Shown here one piece after another: positions 58,036 through 64,000 of a stretch of 64,000 nt of DNA. The translations under genes were made by a program, and so were the position numbers. Every line of letters starts with the position of its first letter. The first letter of the stretch is position 1. This DNA is from an uncultured bacterium (GTDB lineage: Bacteria; Cyanobacteriota; Vampirovibrionia; Gastranaerophilales; Gastranaerophilaceae), in contig CASFNW010000004.1 in NCBI GenBank assembly GCA_949296245.1, forward strand, positions 1 through 64,000. Direction: 5' to 3'. The notes below the pieces were generated by a model, which was not told the DNA's origin, ran no database searches, and worked only from the letters and a program-made list of their open reading frames with translations.

Positions 58036-59643
58036 CTATAATTGTGAGTTTAACTCTTTAGATGCATTTTCGTTTGCAGGGTTTAATTCCAGAGATTTTC
58101 TGAAGTTTTTTTGTGCAGCTTCTTTTAAACCCTGCTGTTTATTGATTAGACCTTCGTAATAATAGTATCTGTCGTTCTTTTTATTCAGATAATTAACCGG
58201 CATCAGATAGTCTTGAGCAAGTGCGATTCTGCTATTTTTTATGGCAATATCGGCAAGATCAAGCCATGCGTCAATCATTAACGGGTCAAGAGACACTGTT
58301 TTTTTTAAATACTGAATGTTTTTTATATCATCTATTTTTGAGGCTATGTAATAAATTTTTGCGTCGGATGATCCTTTCTCAAAAACTTTATTGATGTATT
58401 CGACTGATTTATCCGTAGCTCCGAGCATTTTGTAGCACAAAGATGCATTAATCATTGCTTCTTTATTGTTTTTATCTTTTTTTGCCGCTTTTATATAAAA
58501 ATCAAGTGCATTTTTGTAATCTTTTTTGTACATATACATATTAGCTATGCCAAAAAGATTATCAGGGTCATTCTTTTTCACTTTATAAGCTTTTTCGTAC
58601 AAATCCATTGCATCTGAGAGTTTATTCTGCTTAAAATAAATATTTGCAAGCAAAGTCATTGATTTGACATCTTTTTTGTCGGCAGATATGTTCTGGTTAA
58701 GTTCTTTTATTGCTCTTTGATAATCGCCTGTTTTTAAAAAATACTGAGCAAGATAGAATCCAGATTTTTCTCTGTCTTTTGTCGCTTTGGCAAGAGTATA
58801 ATAATAAAGTCCTTCTAAATCATTTCTGTAATCAAGTATGCTGACATCCTGAGTTTCCAGCATTGATTCAAGGATTTTTACCGCATCAGAAAGTTTGTTT
58901 GTTTCACAGTATATCTGTGCCTTATATTTCAAATAATTTATATTATCAGGATTGATTGATAATGCTCTGTTTATTTCATTTATTGCTTTTGAATATTCTT
59001 TTATGTTGTAGTATGCCTGAGACAGAATGTAGTGTGCGTAATCTGAACGTTTGTATCTTTCCGGAAGTTTGCCCATATCTCTTGCCACTTCAAAAGCAAG
59101 ATTGTTATAATAAATTTCTGTATAATTCTGTGCAAGCTGAATTTCATCATCATAAGACAATACAACCTGCGGGAACAGCTTGGATTTAATAAGCTGTATC
59201 TGATGATTATAGGTTTCTCTGTCCTGAATATTGTTTATTGCCTCCTGTGCAAGCGAGAAAAGTCCTATATTCGCGAATTTATATGCAAGACCGAGACTTA
59301 CAAAATCATTGTCAGCAGAAGCGGTTACTACATCTTTGTAATCTCTGTAAGCAGCTGTAATATTCCCCTGTGCAAATTTTTCATTTGCTTCTGCGTATTT
59401 TTTTGAATAGTTTATTTTTTCTGTTTCAGAAGTTAGTTTGCTGTCATTATTTTGTGAAAAAGTAATTATTCTTAAGAAATCATTTGTTAAATCATTGTTC
59501 TTTATAAATTTCAGATTTTCTTTATTGAAAGTAGAAACAGGCGTTCTTATAATATTTTTGTTTGTATTGAGAGACGCTGCCTGTACAGATAAGGTGAAGG
59601 TTCCTGTAAGAAGTATTGCTGTTGTTATAATTTTTTTTATCAT
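58036..59643 (-). CDS. Secreted/periplasmic TPR-repeat protein
   Basis: 535 residues with a signal peptide (1-22, TAILLTGTFTLSVQAAS). From ~75 to the end it is made of ~11 TPR units, for example EKFAQGNITAAYRDYKDVVT, AYYNIKEYSKAINEINRALS, YFLKTGDYQRAIKELNQNIS, YMYKKDYKNALDFYIKAAKK and YEGLINKQQGLKEAAQKNFR. TPR arrays scaffold protein complexes; the export signal places this one in the envelope. It forms a minus-strand group with the response regulator (9 bp) and lies 37 bp after the HD-GYP gene, so it may be part of one operon of signalling genes. No specific partner is identified. Confidence 0.9.
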   Translation of the reverse strand: MIKKIITTAILLTGTFTLSVQAASLNTNKNIIRTPVSTFNKENLKFIKNNDLTNDFLRIITFSQNNDSKLTSETEKINYSKKYAEANEKFAQGNITAAYRDYKDVVTASADNDFVSLGLAYKFANIGLFSLAQEAINNIQDRETYNHQIQLIKSKLFPQVVLSYDDEIQLAQNYTEIYYNNLAFEVARDMGKLPERYKRSDYAHYILSQAYYNIKEYSKAINEINRALSINPDNINYLKYKAQIYCETNKLSDAVKILESMLETQDVSILDYRNDLEGLYYYTLAKATKDREKSGFYLAQYFLKTGDYQRAIKELNQNISADKKDVKSMTLLANIYFKQNKLSDAMDLYEKAYKVKKNDPDNLFGIANMYMYKKDYKNALDFYIKAAKKDKNNKEAMINASLCYKMLGATDKSVEYINKVFEKGSSDAKIYYIASKIDDIKNIQYLKKTVSLDPLMIDAWLDLADIAIKNSRIALAQDYLMPVNYLNKKNDRYYYYEGLINKQQGLKEAAQKNFRKSLELNPANENASKELNSQL

Positions 59644-59680
59644 ATATTAATCCCTAAGTCTTCTTATTTAAAACAATTTG

Positions 59681-61432
59681 TTATTTTCCGGCTTTACAAT
59701 TGTAGTATCTGTTAAACAGTTCTATTAAATCACTTTCTTCCTGTGTGAGAATATCACTTTCTTTACACAAAATTTCATATAGATAGTCTAAATCATATTT
59801 TGCAAGTGTTTCTCTGTCCTTTATGTCATAAAGCACGGAGTCAACCTCACTTAAAAATACATCAACAAGTTTATCCAGATGTATTTTGAAAAAAGCTTCT
59901 ACAATATTACCGTCAAAGTGCTGCCAGGCTCCGGATTTTATTATCTCCAGTGCATTTTTAATCGGCATTTTGTCACGGTAATGTCTTTTTGACGTAATTG
60001 CATCAAATACATCACTTACAGCAAGCACTCTTCCGCCAAAAGGTATTTCTTCTGCTTTTAATTTTCTGAAATATCCGGTACCGTCATATTTTTCGTGGTG
60101 GCTTGAGGCAATTTCCGCTACCTCTTTGAATTCTTCTGATATGTATACTCTGTTTAGTATATCATAAGTAATTCTGACGTGTTCCTGAATATGTTTGTAT
60201 TCGTCATCCGTTAATTTTCCGTTTTTTTGCAAAACAGCATCTCTGATGCCGATTTTACCTATATCATGCAGTACAGCGGCGTGAATAATGTTTGCTTTTG
60301 TCTTTTCATCCGTGTCCATAACATCACAAATAAGCTCGGAATACATTTTTACACGGTTCGAATGACCGGCTGTGATTTTGTCTCTTGCGTCAATAGAGGC
60401 AGCAAGTGTATCAATGAAACTTTTAAACAGCTCTTTTTGCTGATTAATCATAAACTGCTGGGATTCAAAGAGTTTTGCGTTTTCTATTGCGATACCTGCG
60501 CTGGAACCTATTGCAATAAGAACATCTTCGTCTTCTTTTGAGAAAGTTCCGTTCTGTTTATTTAATACCTGAAACACACCTAAGATTTCGTGTTTCATAT
60601 TCCAGATAGGCATACAAAGAATGGTTTTTGTTTTGTATCCCGTTTCTTTATCTATATCTTGATTGAAACGGGCATCGCTGTATGCATCTTTTATATTAAT
60701 AATCTCGCCTGATTGAGCGACATAACCTGCAAGACCCTTATCTGCAGGGAATCTTAATTCCTGCGTGCCCATACCGAGAGCAATTTTGGAAACAAGTTCA
60801 TTTCTGCCTCTGTCTAACAGAAATACAGTACATCTGTCGGCATCCAGAACTTTTTTTATTTCCTCTGCAACTGTTTTCAAAAGCAGTTCAAGACTTGTTT
60901 CTGCAGCAAGAGTGCGGGCTACATTTAATAAAGCCGTCAGTGGTTTTTCTATATCAGTTTCAATCTTTACTTCGGATGTATCTATGCCGAGTGCTTCTAT
61001 CCGGCTTATTAAATCCATTATTTTTATATTTATAACACTGTTTTCAGACGGAATATTTCGTGCCTGTTTTAGTACAGACAGCGCCTGAGAGTAATTTTTT
61101 TCAGAGAAATATATATACCCCCAGCAGAAACTGTTTGTTTTTATTGCGTTTTTATTCTGTGAATTTTCCGCAAGGAATCTTGCATCTTCCAGCATATTCA
61201 GTGCTATTTTGTAGTTGGATTTATCAGCTTTGTATTTCAAAATAGCAAGCAGCGAAAGATTTTGGGCTATAAATTCATAAGATTTGTTAACGAGAAATGT
61301 GTTGTGAATCATTTCGGCTTTTGCGCACAGACTTCCGATGCTCGCTGTCTCCAAAGTCTTAAACAAAGAGAACATAGTGTTTTGCGCATTATTGATATCT
61401 TCAACACAAACGGATTTTATAAAATCTTCCAT
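59681..61432 (-). CDS. GAF-HD-GYP protein, probable cyclic di-GMP phosphodiesterase
   Basis: 583 residues, soluble. TPR-like helical N-terminus (~1-165), GAF domain (~180-330, AAETSLELLLKTVAEEIKKV, and FPADKGLAGYVAQSGEIINI), then HD-GYP (~345-545). The HD motif is in HAAVLHDIGKIGIRDAVLQK (H-D at ~388) and IASSHHEKYDGTG (~440) with EIPFGGRVLAVSDVFDAITS later. The usual GYP triplet after DG-x reads GYF here, so the P is replaced; the metal His/Asp residues are kept. It should bind a small ligand in GAF and break down cyclic di-GMP. A possible functional link is the MshEN domain of the pilus ATPase in the same window. First gene of a minus-strand unit, with aaggg before the ATG. Confidence 0.9.
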   Translation of the reverse strand: MEDFIKSVCVEDINNAQNTMFSLFKTLETASIGSLCAKAEMIHNTFLVNKSYEFIAQNLSLLAILKYKADKSNYKIALNMLEDARFLAENSQNKNAIKTNSFCWGYIYFSEKNYSQALSVLKQARNIPSENSVINIKIMDLISRIEALGIDTSEVKIETDIEKPLTALLNVARTLAAETSLELLLKTVAEEIKKVLDADRCTVFLLDRGRNELVSKIALGMGTQELRFPADKGLAGYVAQSGEIINIKDAYSDARFNQDIDKETGYKTKTILCMPIWNMKHEILGVFQVLNKQNGTFSKEDEDVLIAIGSSAGIAIENAKLFESQQFMINQQKELFKSFIDTLAASIDARDKITAGHSNRVKMYSELICDVMDTDEKTKANIIHAAVLHDIGKIGIRDAVLQKNGKLTDDEYKHIQEHVRITYDILNRVYISEEFKEVAEIASSHHEKYDGTGYFRKLKAEEIPFGGRVLAVSDVFDAITSKRHYRDKMPIKNALEIIKSGAWQHFDGNIVEAFFKIHLDKLVDVFLSEVDSVLYDIKDRETLAKYDLDYLYEILCKESDILTQEESDLIELFNRYYNCKAGK

Positions 61433-61516
61433 ATAACACCCTTAACATAATCTTTATTTAATTATACAATATTTTTTATAATTTATAAATAAATATACAC
61501 AATATCGGTGATACGT

Positions 61517-62209
61517 ATGAAAAAAGTAAGTATAGTAGTTCCTGTATACAATGAAATAAACACTATAGATATAATTCTTGAAAAAATAGAACAAGCATCA
61601 TTCTGCGGTCTTGAAAAAGAAATTATTCTTGTTGATGATATGTCTTTTGACGGTACAAGAGAGCATTTAAAGACTCTTGAAGATAGATACCGGATTTATT
61701 ATCACGAAAAAAATAAGGGTAAAGGTGCTGCAATAAGAACCGCTATGGAACATATTAGCGGAGATATTATGGTTATTCAGGATGCGGATCTTGAATATGA
61801 CCCGGCTGATTACCATGAGTTGATACAGCTTATCGTCGATGACAGAGCGGATGTAGTATACGGCTCCAGGCTCACGGGTGCAAAACCTTCCCGTTCGTTT
61901 ATGTTTACGCACTGGCTCGGAAACAAAGTTTTGACCCTTACAACAAACATTCTCTACGGTGCTACACTTACGGACATGGAAACCTGTTATAAAGCCTTTA
62001 ACACAAGGTTTTTGCAGGGTATTGAAATAAAGTCCGACAGATTTGATTTTGAACCTGAAATAACGGCAAAAGTTTTAAAAAGACACGCAAGATTATATGA
62101 ACTGCCGATATCTTATTACGGCAGAGAGTATTCAGAAGGTAAGAAAATTACCTGGATAGACGGCATTCACGCAATATGGGCATTATTAAAATTTCGATTT
62201 ATTGATTAA
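61517..62209 (+). CDS. Family 2 glycosyltransferase (polyprenyl-phosphate sugar synthase-like)
   Basis: 230 residues from the ATG at 61517 (a GTG at 61508 is also in frame). GT-A fold: KVSIVVPVYNEINTIDIILE, ILVDDMSFDGTREHL, GKGAAIRTAMEHISGDIMVI and QDADLEYDPADYHELIQLIV (DxD-like site). Near the C-terminus SDRFDFEPEITAKVLKRHAR, PISYYGREYSEGKKITWIDG. No membrane span, so it resembles soluble DPM1-type dolichol/polyprenyl-phosphate mannosyl- or glucosyltransferases that charge a lipid carrier. The stop overlaps the convergent anti-sigma gene by 4 bp. Divergent from the HD-GYP gene, with which it shares an 84-bp promoter region. Confidence 0.9.
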   Translation: MKKVSIVVPVYNEINTIDIILEKIEQASFCGLEKEIILVDDMSFDGTREHLKTLEDRYRIYYHEKNKGKGAAIRTAMEHISGDIMVIQDADLEYDPADYHELIQLIVDDRADVVYGSRLTGAKPSRSFMFTHWLGNKVLTLTTNILYGATLTDMETCYKAFNTRFLQGIEIKSDRFDFEPEITAKVLKRHARLYELPISYYGREYSEGKKITWIDGIHAIWALLKFRFID

Positions 62210-62901
62210 AATTTTATAAAATCGGTATTGCTGTTTTCTGTTTTTGAATTGTCATAAGAGGTTGATTGTTTTGGGTTTTCCTTTAACAATACCTGTTTTG
62301 TTTTTTCTTTTAGCGGAGTATCCAGCTGTTTAAATTCATAAGAGCCGAACATAATAAGCCCTGCCAGTATAGCAATTTTTGCGGTGCGCATTGTAAAAAT
62401 TTCTTTGATTATTGTGCTTTCAAATGGATGAGGTTTGTTTCGAATAGTTTTTATAACAGATTTTGTAACAGAAGGTGAAAAATTTTTTTTTGCTGTATCA
62501 AATGCTTTTTTCATTTCCTTTTGTATAATATATGTATTTTTAAGTTCTTTTTGTGCGGATTTTGATTTCATCAAATATTTTCTGAACTCAAAACATTCCT
62601 GTGCATCCAGCTCGTTGTCAACATAAGGCGATATTTGCCGCATAAATTTTTCGTGTTCTCTTATGCTGAACGTTTTTTGTTTCTGTTTTTTTGCTGCGAG
62701 TTCAAGTATTTGTTTATATGAATCCTTTAAATTTTTTATAAGGGATTTTAGATAAAGATATTTTTTATAGCATTCATTGCAACTTGCCAGATGCTCTTGT
62801 ACAAATGAATACTCCCGATAGTCCAGTTTATTGTCTATATACAAGGACAGCAATGACGAAACTTTTTTACATATTGCTTTATTCTTTTCTTTATTTTCCA
62901 T
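62206..62901 (-). CDS. Anti-sigma factor with zinc-finger-like domain, membrane anchored
   Basis: 231 residues. N-terminal zf-HC2/ASD region (~8-50): LSLYIDNKLDYREYSFVQEH then LASCNECYKKYLYL, with the H-x3-C-x2-C zinc pattern. A second region ~85-115 (ISPYVDNELDAQECFEFRKY) repeats the ASD fold without the Cys pair. A single membrane span at ~172-188 (IAILAGLIMFGSYEF), and a short extracytoplasmic tail (~45 residues). This is the standard layout for an anti-sigma factor that holds its ECF sigma factor inactive until a periplasmic signal triggers release. The sigma gene lies 21 bp upstream on the same strand. Confidence 0.9.
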   Translation of the reverse strand: MENKEKNKAICKKVSSLLSLYIDNKLDYREYSFVQEHLASCNECYKKYLYLKSLIKNLKDSYKQILELAAKKQKQKTFSIREHEKFMRQISPYVDNELDAQECFEFRKYLMKSKSAQKELKNTYIIQKEMKKAFDTAKKNFSPSVTKSVIKTIRNKPHPFESTIIKEIFTMRTAKIAILAGLIMFGSYEFKQLDTPLKEKTKQVLLKENPKQSTSYDNSKTENSNTDFIKF

Positions 62902-62922
62902 TTTCGTTATCAGCCTTTCTGT

Positions 62923-63528
62923 TTATGCAATGTATTCTTTTAGATCTTCCTGCAGTTTGTTTCTTGCACGTGCGATACGAGATTTTACCGTACCTACATT
63001 TGTCTTTGTTAATTCTGCAATTTCTTCATAGCTGAGTCCCTGAAATTCCCTGAGTACAATTGCCAGACGGAAACTCTCAGGCAGCTTGTGAATAGAGCGT
63101 TCAATTATACAGTGCAGTTCCGAGTTAAGGCTGCTTTCTTCAGGCGAGCATTTTCCGCATGGTACTTCCGCTACATTAAATCTGTCTTGCTCGTCATCTT
63201 CTTTTTTGTCTATTGGAACGGTTTTTAGCTTTCTGTTTTTGCTTCTTATATAGTCATAGAAAAGCCTTGTTATTATTTGGTTTAACCAAGGTTTAAATTT
63301 GGCGGGATCTTTGAGCTTTTTTATATTTTTTGCCATTTTTAATAGAGCCTCTTGCGTTAAATCAAGAATGTCTTCACAATTGCTGCTAAGGTAATAAAAG
63401 GACGCATAAATATTTTCCTGATTTCTTTTTACGAGCTCTTCAACAGCATCGAGATCATCATGTTGCGCCATTACGACCAGTTGTTCGATTGTTTTTTGTC
63501 TGCAATGCTTTTTCCCGAATATAATCAA
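62923..63528 (-). CDS. ECF-type RNA polymerase sigma factor
   Basis: 201 residues. Region 2 (~20-95): LVVMAQHDDLDAVEELVKRN to ILDLTQEALLKMAKNIKKLK and FKPWLNQIITRLFYDYIRSK. Region 4 (~130-195): SIHKLPESFRLAIVLREFQG, LSYEEIAELTKTNVGTVKSR, IARARNKLQEDL. The linker contains CGKCSP, a small Cys motif. Start taken at a TTG (63528) with agga ~12 bases upstream, since region 2 would be cut at the next ATG (63471). It directs RNA polymerase to a stress or envelope regulon with the anti-sigma gene 21 bp downstream. Target promoters unknown; such factors usually regulate their own operon. Confidence 0.92.
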   Translation of the reverse strand: MIIFGKKHCRQKTIEQLVVMAQHDDLDAVEELVKRNQENIYASFYYLSSNCEDILDLTQEALLKMAKNIKKLKDPAKFKPWLNQIITRLFYDYIRSKNRKLKTVPIDKKEDDEQDRFNVAEVPCGKCSPEESSLNSELHCIIERSIHKLPESFRLAIVLREFQGLSYEEIAELTKTNVGTVKSRIARARNKLQEDLKEYIA

Positions 63529-63884
63529 AGTATTGTTTTTCCTGTCTGTTTATTGGTTCTTCTATAGAAATTTAGGATAACAGCTGGTATTTTTATATGC
63601 TCTTTAATATATAAACAGGTCGATAATTTTTTATTTGAAAGATATTTAAAAATAATTGTAAGTTTTACACTAAATTGCCCAATCGGGTAATGGACTATGA
63701 TTTTATCTGACATAAAATTGGAACAAAGAGTAAAAAACACAGATGTAATCTGCTTTTAGAAAATGTCTGTATTATATTTCTCCATTAACTAAACCTTACA
63801 CACGTATTATTTCTGTATACTTCCCCATATGTCTGAATAGCAGACGATATATTTACGCAACTTACCAATTACAGGAGTTTAGCC
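63529..63884. other. Promoter region between the sigma factor gene and a cut gene
   Basis: 356 bp, AT-rich; a 71-residue frame on the minus strand crosses it but has no supporting ribosome site or family. Likely carries divergent promoters. No inverted repeat of note. Confidence 0.4.
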
Positions 63885-64000
63885 ATGATTGAAAAAAATT
63901 TTACAGCTGTTACAGTACGAGAGCTCGTGCAATATCCGAGTCCTGTTTTTACAGCAATCCACAATATACAAAGAAGTATATTTAATATGCTAAAAGAATT
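63885..64000 (+). CDS. N-terminal part of an unknown gene, cut by the window end
   Basis: Opens with MIEKNFTAVTVRELVQYPSP and runs without a stop for 38 codons to the edge. A good ribosome site (acaggag) lies 8 bases before the ATG. Too little is seen to name the product. Confidence 0.55.
   Translation, partial: MIEKNFTAVTVRELVQYPSPVFTAIHNIQRSIFNMLKE

Noticed and set aside
63525..63740. 71-codon frame upstream of the sigma factor gene
   Set aside because: No family or ribosome site; falls where the sigma promoter must be.

Overview
The window is AT-rich (roughly one third G+C by eye) and comes from a Gram-negative-type bacterium. It encodes LpxK and a heptosyltransferase-like enzyme (lipopolysaccharide), a secretin, and a lytic transglycosylase. 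Non-photosynthetic, fermentative-looking content, a B12-dependent ribonucleotide reductase, a GH57 glucan enzyme, many cyanobacterial-style two-component proteins and large proteins with no recognisable family together suggest a gut member of the Vampirovibrionia/Melainabacteria (Gastranaerophilales). That placement is inferred from gene content and style; no rRNA is present to prove it. I recognise no tRNA, rRNA, CRISPR array, insertion sequence or prophage.

Layout. 0.2-0.5 kb: XRE regulator. 0.8-7.7 kb: minus-strand operon for a type IV pilus / type II secretion machine (PilP/GspC-like, secretin, PilB-type ATPase with a probable c-di-GMP-binding domain, PilC) ending in a small unknown gene and a terminator. 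8-18.2 kb: U32-like protein, GH57 branching-type enzyme, MarR regulator with MFS efflux pump, arginase-like enzyme, hexapeptide acetyltransferase overlapping a DUF3737 gene, and a divergent DXS. 18.3-31.2 kb: accessory-looking stretch with two large unknown helical proteins carrying internal duplications, a histidine kinase/response regulator pair, an AsmA-like protein, a WG-repeat secreted protein and a probable ADP-ribosyltransferase. 31.6-43.7 kb: core genes (nrdJ, pheT, HEAT-repeat protein, TatD, ROK kinase, asnS, dnaA). 43.8-51.2 kb: cell envelope (GT9, lpxK, M48 protease, lytic transglycosylase) and a lone OppF-type ATPase. 51.4-63.5 kb: signalling-rich stretch (REC-histidine kinase, two LuxR-type response regulators, pentapeptide and TPR proteins, GAF-HD-GYP phosphodiesterase, GT2, sigma factor with anti-sigma factor), plus an HNH nuclease followed by a large inverted-repeat element. 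A cut gene starts at 63885.

The main points for a second look are: (i) a 550-bp intergenic element (54660-55209) closed by a perfect 19-bp inverted repeat and filled with nested long helices, which looks like a large structured RNA or a non-autonomous mobile element; (ii) a protein with the full R / STT / ExE signature of ADP-ribosyltransferase toxins; (iii) two unknown large proteins built from diverged internal repeats; (iv) a 14-bp perfect inverted repeat wrapped round the promoter of an M48 protease gene; (v) dispersed intergenic repeats; and (vi) several genes whose -10 box lies only 6-11 bases before the start codon, suggesting leaderless messages.
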